Origin: Elephas maximus indicus
Lineage: Eukaryota; Chordata; Mammalia; Proboscidea; Elephantidae
Length of the DNA: 64,000 nucleotides
Assembly: GCF_024166365.1 (NCBI RefSeq)
Contig: NC_064820.1
Location: 53,917,501 to 53,981,500, forward strand
Direction: 5' to 3'
The notes below the pieces were generated by a model. The model was given only the letters and a program-made list of their open reading frames with translations, was not told where the DNA came from and did not search any database. The position numbers and the translations under genes were made by a program. This document shows positions 43,638 to 56,767 of the stretch, piece after piece (within the stretch, counting starts at the first letter, position 1; the number at the start of each line of letters is the position of its first letter).

Positions 43638-43798
43638 CTAAAGTGGTTAAGCTCTACACCTGCTAACCAAAGGCTGGCAGTTCAAATCCACCAGGAGCTC
43701 CTTGGAAACTCTATGGAGGCAGTTGTATTTTGACCTATAGGGTCACTATGAGTCAGAATCCACTCCTTGACAACGGGCTTTTTTTTTTTTTTTTTTTA
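43638..43798 (+). mobile_element. AfroSINE, short subtype
   Basis: GTGGTTAAGCTCTACACC, TGCTAACCAAAGGCTGGCAG, CTCCTTGGAAACTCTATGG, GGTCACTATGAGTCAGAATC, TTGACAACGGGC, followed by a T19 run (43780-43798). Confidence 0.92.
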
Positions 43799-43951
43799 AT
43801 CTGAACTCTAGCAAAAGAATTAAACGCTTTACCCAGTAATAGTTGTTAAAATGGGCATTTAAGTTAAATTCTTGTCTTTGAATGACATTAATTTAATAAA
43901 CATTTGAGGAGCATGTTGAGGGGAATTTGGGAAATATTCCTAGCTAGTTTT

Positions 43952-44187
43952 TTTTTTAGTGAGAGTGTCGCTATGAGTCGGAATTGACTCGACGGGTAAC
44001 GGGTTTGGGTTTGGAAACCCTGGTGGCCTAGTAGTTAAGTGCTAAGGCTGCTAACCAAAAGGTCAGCAGTTCGAATCCACCAGGCACTCCTTGGAAACGC
44101 TATGGGGCAGTTCTACTCTGTCCTATAGGGTCGCGATGAGTTGGAATCGACTTGAATGGCAGTGGGTTTGTTTTTTAGTGAGCGTGT
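43952..44187 (+). mobile_element. Dimeric AfroSINE under one target-site duplication
   Basis: Unit 1 (43969-44013) is only a SINE tail: CGCTATGAGTCGGAATTGAC, TCGACGGGTAACGGGTTTGG. Unit 2 (44014-44170) is a full SINE: GAAACCCTGGTGGCCTAGTA, CTGCTAACCAAAAGGTCAGC, GGGTCGCGATGAGTTGG, ATGGCAGTGGGTTTG. One 17-bp duplication, TTTTTTAGTGAG(A/C)GTGT, flanks both at 43952-43968 and 44171-44187. Confidence 0.92.
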
Positions 44188-47100
44188 ACAAATATATTTT
44201 ATATGGAGATATTCAATTACAAGAGAAATACAGAAAAGAAATTGTGACTTCTCATACTAACTAAAGCTGCCACACTCATTTATTTCATAAAGCTAATGTT
44301 TTGAGTCTTTTTAGTGGTTTTCATGTATATTAATGGCTCAACTCTAACACAGAGAATATCCGCATGGATGCTTCTTCTAACCACTGGGAAAGAAATATGT
44401 TATCTTTAAGGGCAAATCTGCCTTATTGTTGCAGACATTGTGCCTGGTGTTGAACCTCTGTGAACAGGCAGCATGTGGCACAGCTTGACCTTTCAGATCA
44501 GGCAGATTAAGAACATTATATTTTCCACCCAGTCAATGCAAGGCCCATGGTTAATGATTACTTAGAGACTAAATCCCACAGCTGATTTTCTCTCATTTGG
44601 AAATGATCAGAGTCCATGTCCAGCAAAATCTGGCAGTGGCATTTTTAGCAAGCTTTTTCAAAAGCAGATGCTTGACAGAGAGAGAGAGAGACAAAAAGAG
44701 CACCTTATATATCAGGTAAATTTTATTTTGCTTGTAGTTGAAACATACAGATGCATTCTTTCAAAATGGTGCATTGGTATTAGAGACTTTTAGCAGGAAA
44801 AATGCATTACATGTCAATAATAGTACTGCCTGCTTGCTTATTCTAGTTTCACATTGGTAAGTTCATTTTACATACTCTTGTCAGAAGTGCAATGAAGTAA
44901 CTTGGGGCACCTTGGGGCAATGACTTTTTCCTTAACACTCATCAGCATAAGTTTTACGTCACTGAGAAGGTAAACCTAAAATGCCCATTTTTATTAAAAG
45001 TGAGCAGATGAGACGGAGATGTAGAATTAAGGAGAAGAACCATATAAGTAAGAGAATATGCATTTCTCTCCAGTGGCAAGTGTCTGGTGGATGTCTTCCT
45101 TCTCTTTGTTGTTGTTTCTGTTTTCTTTCTCTCTCCTCATTTCTTCTTTACATTCAAACTATAGATGCTGGAATGGAGTAGACAGCACTAGATGTCTACT
45201 AGATGAAGGACCTAAGCTGAACTGGAGTAGACATTGATTTCTAGCCTTCAAGGTTTTCCTGATGGATTTCATCAGGACTTTGTGACCTATCTTTCCCTAC
45301 ATGCGGGTCCTTTCCAAAAACACAGTGCATGCAAATAAATCACTGATCAAAATTACGTGGGAGCCAAAGTTAAAATTTAGTCCTGCTCGTTTCTTTTTGT
45401 TGTTGTTGTTTTTTCTGAACCCTTGTTTTGCTGCCTTTGAATCACCGAAGCCCCTGAGAATGGCCTACTTATAGCTTTCCAAATCCATCAACTCCACCTA
45501 AGACGAAATGCTCCCTCCTCCAAAGCCAAATCTCTGACGGTTACCTACAAACTAAATTCTTATTATTCTCTGAGCTCTGCTAATCTCAGCAATGTATTGA
45601 TTTGTTATATGATTATATTCATAGACACCAAATTATGAATGACTGATATGCAACTTTTTCTGAAGTACTTAAAGGAAGTGTCTATTAGCATAAATTATTC
45701 TCAAATGAGAAAATTACTAGATTAGAAAATAAAGGTATCGTATATTTACAAGACAGTCGATAATTTTTCTCTTTTCTCCCTCTCCTGCCATCTATATTAG
45801 TTAAGCAGTTGTATTAAAGAGATAAAAAATTCAGAGATAAATCGTGCAGGGCTGGTACAGTAGTGCTGCCATCCTTGACATGTGGCCTCCAACAAATCCA
45901 AGGTAACTTCTCCATTTGTTGCTATCTCCCAGTAAGACGGAAGAGAAGGGAAAGACACAGGCCATTTTTACTTCCTTTACATTGACCAGAACATAGGCAT
46001 ATATCCACACAAATTGCCAAGAAGGCTGAGAAATATGGCCTCTACCTGAGCAAACATGTACCTTGAAAAAAACTGCCATGCTTTAAATAGTTGTGACCAT
46101 TACATTATCAAAGAAATGGAGAGTGGTTAGTGTTGAACAAATACAGACACTGCCACTCAATTTTTGTAAAACAAATTGGAGATTTGGTCATGGTGATAGA
46201 ATGATTAGGTAGATTTAACAATATTACCCAGATAGTCTTGATTCTTATATTTATTGCAAACTGATACGGTCATTTCTTGAGGTAAGCCCATGAAAGGCTT
46301 CATTTGGGTGCTACACCATATACCACAAAAAGCAAAGACAAAGAATGTGTTCTCATCAAATTTGAGAATGACACAAATGTGCAGGAGAAAGCCAGTCCAC
46401 ACGGTGACAGAACTCAAATTCCATAAAATCTGTCCAACTGAAATAATGACCTGAAAAATTAAAAAGGTGGGAATTAATAAATATGATCAAAACAATTGTG
46501 TGAATATAGAGTGACTTAGCCATTTGCATATAAAAAATAAAAGTGTTCCCTCAAGCATAAATTCCAGAAGCATTAGCATTGAGATGTAGCTTCCCCAAGA
46601 ACTAAATCCAATTAAACGAGGACAATAATATTTCTACCTAACACTGAATCAGAATGAATGCATCTGGATTGGTGTCATTGAGATGCATTTCACTTTTGAA
46701 GAGGGGCTTCAACAACCTGGAGTGCATAAATACAAGAACAGTTATTTCATATATGGAATGACTGACAGAACTATGACTATTGTCCTTGAAGGAGACAAGG
46801 CTTATGAGGGACGCCGAATGATAGCAATCTATCATTGCTGCCAATGATAGCAATATTTGAAGATCTGTTAGCAGAGTGTGCAGTTCTCTAGGACCAAACT
46901 GGAACAAGTGAGTTACAAAGAGATAGATTTTTAACACAGTATAAAAAATTTTTTTCTAATAATTAAACTATTTTCAAAATGGTACGCCTCTGGAGGCAGA
47001 AAGGTTTCTAACCTGTATCCTTTCATAACTTCTAAGGTTTCTTCCAACTCAGTGATCTGTAATACCATTCTATATCTTTTAGAAAAGTGATTCCCTCATC

Positions 47101-47550
47101 TCTGTTCCCTTCACATATGTACGAATACACAGGCATGCACACATACAAATAGGCACACAACTAGCCCATCAGAAATAAATAGTGCTAGTATTGGTTATGG
47201 GGTAGGGGACACAGCCCAACTACTCCCACCACCAATCTTTCACCTTTGCCTTGGCTTCCTCTTCTATAAGGGTTAGTTTCAAGATGATGATGGCTGTTGG
47301 AATATGAATCAGCACAACATAGAATACTCAAAATCCCTAAGTATAGAGGGCTTTTCTACTTATGGGGATTTGGGCGTGTTAACCATTTAGCAATGCTTAA
47401 ATAGCTGACATACTTATGTGACATCAAGGGGTAGATGGTATGCAGCTTTCAAAAATACAGTAACTACCGCAAGCTATAGGGAAGCCAGAGTGCATTTTTC
47501 CATTTCATTTGCAATATTGTGGATACGATTACATCGTGCTTATTTCATCC
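44188..47550. other. Unique noncoding DNA
   Basis: The longest repeat-poor stretch. A (GA)n run lies at 44680-44690 and a GTT run near 45399. No gene, conserved-looking exon or RNA gene recognised. The ORFs at 44981-45181, 45831-46079 and 46638-46937 lack motifs. Confidence 0.5.
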
Positions 47551-47554
47551 TTGG

Positions 47555-47765
47555 GGTGTAGTGGCACAAGCACGCCCTTAAAGTCAGATAACTTGGATTT
47601 AAGTCACTGTCCTTGGACATTTTTATTCCTGTGAATGTTGTCAAATCACCTAGTCTCTAAAACCTCAATTTCTTCAGTTTTAACTGAAAATAATAATCTC
47701 TGTCTTATAATATTGTTCTGAATGTCAAATTAGATTACCATGCAAAACCCTTTGTAAATTTTCTA
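47555..47765 (+). mobile_element. MIR SINE
   Basis: Sense MIR order: GTAGTGGCACAAGCACGCC, AGATAACTTGGATTTAAGTC, AAATCACCTAGTCTCTAAAA, CCTCAATTTCTTCAGTTTT. Confidence 0.75.
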
Positions 47766-49190
47766 CCAGTAAGATATTATTAATATTTTTCATATAACAC
47801 TGAAATGCTTTCAAAGACCACATTTTCTCTGAAATTTCTTATTTATCCTCCTGGATTATCTGTATCCTCTTTTCAATTTCAGGCTGGCTTTTCTCTGCCA
47901 CCTGTCATACATCTGGGCCACATTTTCCATGTCCGTGTTCTTTCCCCGTGTTATTTCTGCCATCAGTTACTAATTTCTAAAATTAAAATGCATCTTAACA
48001 TTAGCTTAAGAAAGAAAAAAAAAAGATAGGGAAAAAGTGGCTGTAAAATATCATATAAGCAGAAAGCCAAATATGACTGCTTTTTAATGGGAGCAATGAA
48101 CAAACTCAAAGGATAGAAAGTGCACCAGAGCTCAAAAACTCCGGGGGTTTTGAAGGATTCAGAAGATGATAGCCATCTTAGTATCTAGAAGAGTTGACAA
48201 TCTTCTAGGAGGGAAAAGATCAATCTCTGCAATGTCCCCCACATCCTTCCTCATATGTTGTCACCTCTTCATATGCCCTGGCTCCAGTGGCTTTTTTGCC
48301 AGATAATCACCCTTACCTTCTGGGGATATGTCTATCAAGTGTGTCTTCTCCAGGAGCAGAAATACAAGGTGAAACACTGAAATAAAAACGTTTGAGTAAC
48401 CACTTCTCCTCACAAGCAGCAGCAGTAATCACTGTAGTGACTAGTATGTCCATGACAAGAGACAGTACAAGTTCAACAGAAAGGTATACAAGGGACTAAG
48501 TTTTGCTTCAGTAAGAAGTGGGAACCATTCCTGGAAGATGGAGAGGGAAATCTATTGCCTTAATGGTTGACCTTGTAGGGCTGCTATGGAGAAGAGGAGG
48601 TAACTGAAAAAAAAAACTGAAAGAACTCCTAAATATTCTAGAACATCTTCTCTTTCACATGAGAAATAAGATGACTGAAAAATAAGATAACTGAAAAACT
48701 GGTCCAGTGAAACAACAACTTAAAAACAGACTTTTCTGCCATAAATAATCTAAGGAAATGATTTACAATTTAGAAAGAAAAATTGAAAACTGATGTCCAT
48801 TGTTGCTTATGTAAAAAAAGTCTTAACCTTCATTAGGCCAGGTAAAGTTTTGGTGATTAGAGCTCATAATGTAAAATTGTGTACCATAGTGACCAATTCT
48901 ATAAGTCAGTATATTCTTCATCAATGTTGCAATCAATGTAAATGAAACATTTCAAAATGTGATGCATCAAATGAGACTGGCAAAGAAAAGTGTGCTCGAA
49001 GTATTTTCTAAGCTGAAAAATTTTCTGTTATTAGCCCCAAAAGTCACAGTTGAAATGTTAACAAAATTTACGTTCATTTAACCAGAAAGGAAATTCTTGG
49101 GTTATATTACACATCTCACTTGCATGGACAGAATTGTATGCTTGTCAGAACAGAAGTTCACAAACTTCTTAAACTTTCTCCCTTGACCTT
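47766..49190. other. Unique noncoding DNA
   Basis: No gene or named repeat. A-rich run near 48010-48022. Confidence 0.5.
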
Positions 49191-49194
49191 ATAA

Positions 49195-49350
49195 CCAAAA
49201 CCCATTGCCTTGGAGGCAATTCTGACTCATAGCGACCCTACAGGACAGAGGAAAACTGCTCCATACGTTTTCAAAGGTGAGCCTGGTGGATTCAAACTGC
49301 CGACTTTTGGTTAGCAGCCAAGCTCTTAACCACTGCGCCACCAGGGATAG
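49195..49350 (-). mobile_element. Full-length AfroSINE
   Basis: ACCAAAACCCATTGCCTTGG tail side, CAATTCTGACTCATAGCGAC, GATTCAAACTGCCGACTTTT, GGTTAGCAGCCAAGCTC, CTGCGCCACCAGGG head end. Confidence 0.94.
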
Positions 49351-51090
49351 TCAAAGTCAATTATTCCTATCTCTGTGTTCCTTTGCTATCTTATACATAT
49401 GTTAATTGCAGCACGTATGATATTGGATTTAATCATAAAATTTAAGCCCATAGTTTATCTATTACAGGTAGGGTTTTACAGTGAGTATAAGAAAAATTCT
49501 ATTTTATTGAATGTGACTCAAATTTAAATAATCTTTTGTATTATTCATTCCTCCATTTATTATTCAACATATTGTGCCAAGTACTGTTTTGGTGCTCGCT
49601 AAGGCTCACAGAAAGTATTTGAGGGATAAACATGAAAATATGCCATCATGCAAAATGATACATGCTATTTTAAAGAAGTAATTTTTGAATTATCTAAGAA
49701 TCAACAAGTCCTCATTGAGAAGGCAACATTTGACGTGAGGCTGGAGGGAAGATAGTCTTTTGGATGCAAAGAGGTTTGAGGTGAGTTTGGAGGCCTTGTC
49801 AGCACATGAGTAATCACACCACCTCAAATTTACCACTCAACTTGGAATTTCTCAGAGCCAGAGACTGTCTTATTCATTACACCAATGTCTATCAGAGAAT
49901 CTACAATATTCTAGGGACTCCATAGATGCCAGCTAAGTAAAGAAATGTCCTTTCTTATATTCTACCAAAATCATTAACTGTCATTTAAAATTGTATGTAT
50001 TCAATTCAGTGAATGTGGGAAATGAATGATTACTACCATCTGAAAAATATTCAAGCCACTTGAATGTTGTTATTGTCATCCTTAGCCATGTCTCCTTCCA
50101 CTTAAATAATTCAAATTATTTTATCTTCTATACGAATCCTATTTTCTAGTTCTGAAATCATATTTGTTATCACTCTGTATACTAGCTTGAACATGCAGTG
50201 TGTCCTTTCAGAAGTATATTTTGGGCTAATTCAGACCCCCCCAAAATATTGACTTATGCAATATCATTTTCCCTACACTCCTGTTATCTTTCCTTTGTAA
50301 ATATGCCTTCTCCACCTATTTCTCATGGATGGATTAAATGCTTTATAAGAACTTTGGGGTTTCGATCTAGTAATTTTTTTTTTTAATGAGGAATTCTAAA
50401 AATTATGGCCATAAAGTTCATCTATGAACTTGATGACTTCTTTCTTTTTTTTGCTTTAAGATGAGAAAATGCCACATTGGAAACTGTTGCAGTTAAATTG
50501 GTGTGTTTCGCCTGGCCCCCTAAGGAAACTTTTCAGTTGTGTTTTATCGAATGCTATGATTCACGGCGCTCTCAGTACAAGGCTCTTTGGTACCTATGAG
50601 TCTTATTTTACATCAGGAGCTGCTGAATTTTACACCCACATTTGCTAGATTTCTAGATCCTTCGTTCTGAGCTTATTAACACCATTCAGCTATGTTGACG
50701 ATGGGCTGCCAAGAAAAATAAGTGTTTTCTGCAAGGAGCAAAAATGCTTTCTATTCCCGTACGTCAGCACTTCAGTTCAGGGTTATTGCCAACAACTAAT
50801 AGCATTTAAACAATAGTTTATCCAGGTGAGAGTTATGAAAATGCCCCTCTTTTGATATAATTCACCAGATTCATTATTTAAAAACTAGTGACACACATTA
50901 AAATGAATATAGAGATCTAGATCCTATGCTAAGCTTCACAAGTAACTTGCTATTTGACAATGAATTTTCACATGATCTTTCAACATCTTTCTTTTCTCAT
51001 TTGTAAAATTAGGAGAACGCCATCTTTTCTACCTACCTACCATGAACCTAAAGAGATAATGCACGTGGAATCATTCTAACATTATGGCAT
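49351..51090. other. Mostly unique noncoding DNA
   Basis: Contains an L2-like 3' end at about 49840-49960 (GAGCCAGAGACTGTCTTATT, CTAGGGACTCCATAG) and an old dispersed-repeat-like piece at 49515-49640 (TATTCAACATATTGTGCC). No gene. Confidence 0.45.
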
Positions 51091-51093
51091 TGC

Positions 51094-51521
51094 ATTAGCT
51101 TCTTGGGGTTGCCATAACAAAATACCACAAACTGGATGGCTTATAAGAAAAGATTCACTGTCTCACAGTTCTAAAGGCTGCGTGTCTGAAATCAGGGTAC
51201 TAATCATGTTGATTCCTTCCAAGGCTTTGAAAGAGAATCCGTTCCACGCCTCTCTCCCAGCTTCTGGTAGCTCCAGGTGTTCTTTGGCTTGCAGCTGCTA
51301 TGTCACATGGCATCCTTCCTCTGTCTCCCTGTCTCTGCATATCTTCTCCTCTTTTATAAGGACACCAGGCACATGGGATTAGTATTCACCCTATACCAGG
51401 ATGATCTCAGTTAACCTAACTGCATCTTCAAAGACCTTATTTCCAAGCAAGGCCACATCCACAGGTACAGGGGTTAAGACTTCAACATATCCTTTTGGGA
51501 GACAAAATTCAATCTATAACA
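51094..51521 (-). mobile_element. MaLR-like solo LTR (MLT1/MST type)
   Basis: Antisense LTR order: ATTAGCTTCTTGGGGTTGCC, ATAACAAAATACCACAAACT, CTCACAGTTCTAAAGGCTG, TTTGGCTTGCAGCTGC, CTCTTTTATAAGGACACC, CAAAGACCTTATTTCCAAGC, ending AATTCAATCTATAACA at 51506-51521. Confidence 0.85.
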
Positions 51522-52235
51522 GGCCCTGAGCATATTTGAGATATTACTAATATTCCAATTTAGAGTTTGAAAAAGTTAAAATCTATAAATCAAGGAAGGT
51601 AACAAGGGAAAATCATTGCTGATTAATGGTTACTCATCTGATTTCTCATTCTCATTAACCTTTTGGTAAATTAACTATGTTCTATTTACATGACTTTCAA
51701 CTGAGTATAACATGAAAACTTCCTATTATTATCACCTCGCTTTTTTTTCTGATAAATCTTAGAGTACACTGGGGAGACAATATTCACAAGTGAGCTGAGT
51801 TCAGGATCATGGAAAGTCATATTACCAAACTCCTGGGCTGAAAAGTCAATAAACTCTGTATAACGCCTGCTCCTAGCATGGAAAGTCCATTCGTTGCCAT
51901 CTAGAAATGAAAATGTAACCATATATATAGAATTCAAACACATGAGAGAAGTGCTATGATCACAATAAGGAAAACCAGAGGTGGCTGTAACTCTGAATCC
52001 TTGCTTAATACAAAATCATCGACAAAGTCGTTGAAGGTCACTTAATACGAGTAAAAATGCTGACATAGTTTTTATAGACGAGCACAGACCCAGTAAAAGA
52101 TTCAGTAAAGTATGAAGAGTGGGATCATGCACAATTTATTATTTCTTACAACTTTGTATTTCCTAATTTTGTTATAATGAACATTTACTTGCGAAATTTG
52201 AATGAATGAATTCATTGAATGAATGAATCAATCAA
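51522..52235. other. Unique noncoding DNA with a tetranucleotide repeat
   Basis: (GAAT)/(AATC)-type repeat at 52199-52245 with a central GAATTC. Otherwise nothing recognised. Confidence 0.5.
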
Positions 52236-52239
52236 TCAA

Positions 52240-52505
52240 TCACTGCCTATTTTTTAAGGTCAAGTATTAATGCCATCTCCTTCATGAAGCCTTTTCCAAT
52301 TCCTCAGTCAACATCAATTGCATTCTCATTTGAATTATAGCTATTTGATGCATATGTTATTCCTCTTACAAAGTCAAAAATTGCTTTCAGAAATTCAGTT
52401 CAATAATTGTCCTGGGTCGATATCATGTTCGTATTTTTATACCCTGGTGTGGCTAGCACAGTGCCTTGAAACAGATAAATGTTTACTGTATTTGTTGAAT
52501 TCAGA
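52240..52505 (+). mobile_element. L2 3' end
   Basis: L2 order: CATCTCCTTCATGAAGCC, TTTTCCAATTCCTCAGTC, GCTAGCACAGTGCCTTGA, AACAGATAAATGTTTACTG, TTTGTTGAATTC. Confidence 0.75.
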
Positions 52506-53289
52506 AGGTCATGACGACAAAACACAATAAATCACTGACATCAACTATAACTACCCTGGTATTAGTTGAATACAGACTGAGAAACCTAATATATGAGGTA
52601 TGTTTTTTTTTAAAGCATTTGAAAATACATTTTGAAAGATATATTAAAATGAGTGAGCAGCCAGTGGAGTTTTTGAGTAAAGGACGGATATGCTGTATGC
52701 ATGAATTCAGCTGCAGATAAATACACTTAATTGTCTGACAGAAAATGTCACCATAAGATATTAGAACTCAGAGAGAATACAGAGACTCAAACTATGGAGA
52801 AATCAATGTGACAAGTACCCTTGAAAAGGTTAAGGCTCCCAAAAAGCTATTTGAAATTATTAGCAGTAGTATTCTGAAGGGAGAAATGTGATTGTGTGAT
52901 GCTTTGAGGTGATAAGTTGTCTTATGTGGGGGTCAGTTAGGGCAGAGGAAGAGTTCATAAGAAAAATGCATTTCTGATTTATGTCCTTAAACTTCGCAAG
53001 GGTTTTGACATTTAAATAAATATTTTAATATATGGATATGGACAGAAACCCTTTGTTATTCAGTCACAAACTTGCTGCTTTCTACACCTATACATGAGAC
53101 ATTAAGAAAGTCATTTTCTGAAATAAAACTCACTCTTCTGTTCCTGCTTCATCACACAGGCTGCTGACAATTGGGCTGCTCTGCTCAGTATGGGACATGG
53201 ACCTCTATATTTGACATTGTGAAATGGTTCTGGTCAATAGAAAATACAAAATACTTAGTCATGTTGGTTAGCTCATCTGGCTAACTTTC
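52506..53289. other. Noncoding DNA
   Basis: A short piece near 52650-52690 (GAGCAGCCAGTGGAGTTTTT) resembles an old dispersed mammalian repeat. No gene. Confidence 0.4.
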
Positions 53290-53745
53290 CTTCTGGGTGT
53301 GTAATATGCAAGGAAATGTGCTGCCCAGATCCCTCTTCCGTAAAGGACTTGCTGCTTCTGTTACTGAAAGTGCTGTCAGCAAACAGCCTTCACCTGTCTG
53401 TCCCTTCAGGAATTGCTGCAGTGTCAGAGAGTTGTCTTGTCCAAGTTCACATCCTTAAGAAAGCCACCACCATTGACTGGTGGATTAAAGTGGAATTATA
53501 AAGACCAGCCCTTTTGGGTCCAACTCAGGACAACTCTGTGATAGGACATTTTAGCCCCAGAGCATCTTATGGGGTCTTCTTGTTGTTGGGCTTACTTTGT
53601 AGCTCCAATTCTCCTTTTTTCCCAGTCCTGCTTCTTTGCCCTCATTTATACAGGCATTGGTTCGAAGGTCGCTCCTAATAAAATCCTGCACATTAAGCTT
53701 TGGGTCAAACTCAGCTTCCTGGAGAATCCAAAACACAACAGGGTG
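53290..53745 (+). mobile_element. Possible old LTR-like element
   Basis: A CCTAATAAAATCCTGCACATT block (53671, with AATAAA) followed by TTCCTGGAGAATCCAAAACA at the end resembles LTR 3' ends. The start is unclear and no second copy is in the window. The ORFs inside are not supported as genes. Confidence 0.4.
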
Positions 53746-54407
53746 GAACAGGTAAACTTGGAAAATGACTTTTCATCATCAATTAATAACATGTGCAAAG
53801 ATTTGAGGAAATAATGATCCCAGAATGCTAGAGAACATTCTAGCAGTGTTAATAGTTTTTAGGAAGTTCTTCAGAAGGACACACCATGGCATGGGTGATC
53901 TTGCAAAGGGAAGCCTCATGCAAGAAAGATGGGCTCCAGCCCACAAAATTGGGCTGGAGAAATAGGTAGTTCTGAGGTTACAATGGCTATGGCTGAGAGT
54001 AGGAGGGTGTGGCCATATTATTGAGAATGCTGAAAGATCGCAAGAGAAAGGTGAATTTCATGTGATAAGCAATGAGAAGCTTGTTAGTTTTAAAATGGGA
54101 GCTGAAAATTATGTTTTAGAAAATTCTGAAAAGACCAGCATGGAAAACAGATGTGAAAGAGAGAGAGGAAGAAAGATGGAGCAGAAAAGGATGACATTAG
54201 TAGGCTGTTACACCTATCCAACCATGACGAAGGCCAGAATGTATATGTGTGTGCCTATATAGAGAAAGAGTGAGAGAGAGAATAAATCTTAGAGATAATT
54301 AAAAAAAAAAAAATATCCAAAAGAGTTGTAGTATCCAAGGCTGTATACGTGAATTAAATCAAGTAGTAAATCTTTTCAAACTTTCTCTGGACGCGCACCA
54401 TTTGATG
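53746..54407. other. Noncoding DNA
   Basis: A (GA)n-rich stretch at 54255-54280 and an A-run at 54300-54313. No gene. Confidence 0.45.
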
Positions 54408-54655
54408 ACTACCACTTATTGAACACCTAAATATACTCAGAATTATACGAGGTACATTTTTATGTATTTTGTCATTCTAATTCTCATTCCCCCGTGAGAT
54501 AAGTATTTCTCTTCTTAGTTTGTAAATAAGGACACTGAATTTAAAAAGGTTAGAGAAACTGTTCAATGTCTCACAGCTAATAAATGTCAGAAATGGAATT
54601 TTAAAACTGCCGTTTCAGTAAATTGTCCATACTCTTAACCACTATACTATCACAT
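54408..54655 (-). mobile_element. MIR SINE
   Basis: Antisense MIR order: CCACTTATTGAACACCTAAA, ATTCTCATTCCCCCGTGAG, TGTCTCACAGCTAATAAATG, ACTCTTAACCACTATACTA. Confidence 0.85.
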
Positions 54656-56195
54656 TATCTAAAATATGAAGATGTCAATATTAAAAGAGTCTCCTTTCTT
54701 AGTAACATGAGGCAGGAAATTGCAATTCTTCCATAAATGCTCACTTATTGCAGCCAATGTATTTTTGGACTAGTCTAATGATGAGCCATTATGTCACAAG
54801 GACATTACAAGGAATAAGTTAGCTAAAACCAAACGATGTCAATGCCAGGCAAGTACAGCTTACTTCTTCTCTTATTGGTATAACCTGTTAGACCATAAGA
54901 GTGTATTCATCTGTGAGCTCATATTTATATTTCCTTAATCGGTGTAGAATTTCTTTGTCCTCTACTTTAGAAGGTGGATTCTTCAGAGACTCATTGTAAT
55001 TTGAAGTTTTAGTGTCACTGAAGAAAGCACTGCATGTTCCCAAAATGTTTTTTATTATCTTCCCTAAGGCCCACTACTCACTGGAAAAGTAACTTTGCAG
55101 TAGGTCAGTAATGATGAAGGGGCACCAAGCATCTGCATTCTAGAAGTAGGAGCTGAGTTTGGACAAGTTACAGAGCTGCATAACAGTTGTAATAAAGATC
55201 AACCAAAGTGGACATATAGAGCAGTCTTTATGCTACAATCTTATTTGCATCACACATTCTCAATCATGTCTAAAAGGAGATATTAAGGCATATCTTGAAA
55301 TGTTACCTCATTTAGAAGGATAGAGCTATTTAGAAAATGGAATAATTTGTTGAATGATGATAAACCTATTAAAATTTCTTGTTCATCTGCCTCCCAACAA
55401 TCCTATTCAAGACACCCTTAAATATCTGTATCAATCTTGCAGTCTGACCATTTACTTGAGGTAATGAAGGAGACCTAGTCACAAGTTTCTTAAACTCAAT
55501 TAATTGCATATTTGCGTATTCCACGTATTTGATTTTTGCAGCTGAGGTTTATGAAGAACCTAGAACCCCTTTGAAACACTTATAAAAGGACAGTACCAAA
55601 CCCTGGGAGGATCCTGTAAGGCCAAATAAGGATTTATAACAAGGTGTCTCGGTCACCTCCCATGAAAATGCCTTTGTCAGGTTATAATGTGTGTCCTTGT
55701 GCATCCACCCTCCTTTCAATCTCTTCACTCCAAAAATCAGCTCAAGACCCCAGACAAGCTTCTATTTCAAGGCAACATAACATACAAATAATTTATTAAT
55801 GTGCTGCAGGAGGGCACATCTAGTAGAGTTATAGGACTTTGTTCACTCCTGTGATTATGGCCAGGATACCTTTAGATAAAATGCTACCAATTGTTGAGGG
55901 TAAAAACATCATGTTAGCCAGTTAAGCTAAACAGTCTGAAAGTGTCATCATGATGACAGGTCAATTGCATGGAATAGTCATTTCAAATAGAAAACCAAGC
56001 AAGTTAGCAATAATTGCATTTTGTAAAGTACGCACACACAAGAATAATGAGATTTCTCAAAGAAGCATTAGGCTTGTGGGACAGAGCCTGGTGAATCAAT
56101 ATCAGTGGTCTTGAAGTAGCATCTAGATAACTAATGTATACTCATTAGGGACTTCTAGAAGCCTTTAAATTTGTTCTTTCATGATCACATGATCA
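54656..56195. other. Unique noncoding DNA
   Basis: No gene or named repeat recognised. Confidence 0.5.
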
Positions 56196-56199
56196 TAAC

Positions 56200-56480
56200 A
56201 TGGCTGGCACCTTCTTATTACCCAGCTTTCACCTTTAGTATCACTCCTTTGGGAGGTCTTCCCTGACCACCCTATCCAAAGTAACTTCTCCTGTCTCTGA
56301 TACATCACTCTGCCTTTTTTTTAAGTCAAGTAATATGTCAATGTCTTATATTTTTTGTTGCTTATTTATGTAATCGTTTTCTCTCTTTCCCAGCTAAAAT
56401 TTAAGTTCTATGAAAATAGAACCCTTTTGTGGTTGTTCACCACGTTATCCTCAGTACCTAGCACATGTCTCAATATAAAT
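56200..56480 (+). mobile_element. L2 3' end
   Basis: L2 order: GAGGTCTTCCCTGACCACC, GCTTATTTATGTAATCG, CAGCTAAAATTTAAGTTCTA, TGAAAATAGAACCC, CTCAGTACCTAGCACATG. Confidence 0.8.
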
Positions 56481-56767
56481 TTATGGAAAAAATACTTTAA
56501 AATCACACCAAGTTTAAGAGAATGCAAAGACAAGTCAAAGACTGGAAAAAAATAGTTACAAAGTAAATATCTAATAAAATACTTTCATCCAAAACACACA
56601 AAGAACTCTTAAAATGCAGTACTAAGAAAACAATCTAATTAAAAAGCAGCCATAATACCTGAACAGACACCTCACCAAAGAAGATGGCAAATAAGCATAT
56701 GAAAGATACTCAACATCATGTGTAATTATGGAACTGCAAATTAAAATGTGACACCAATACCCCTTTA

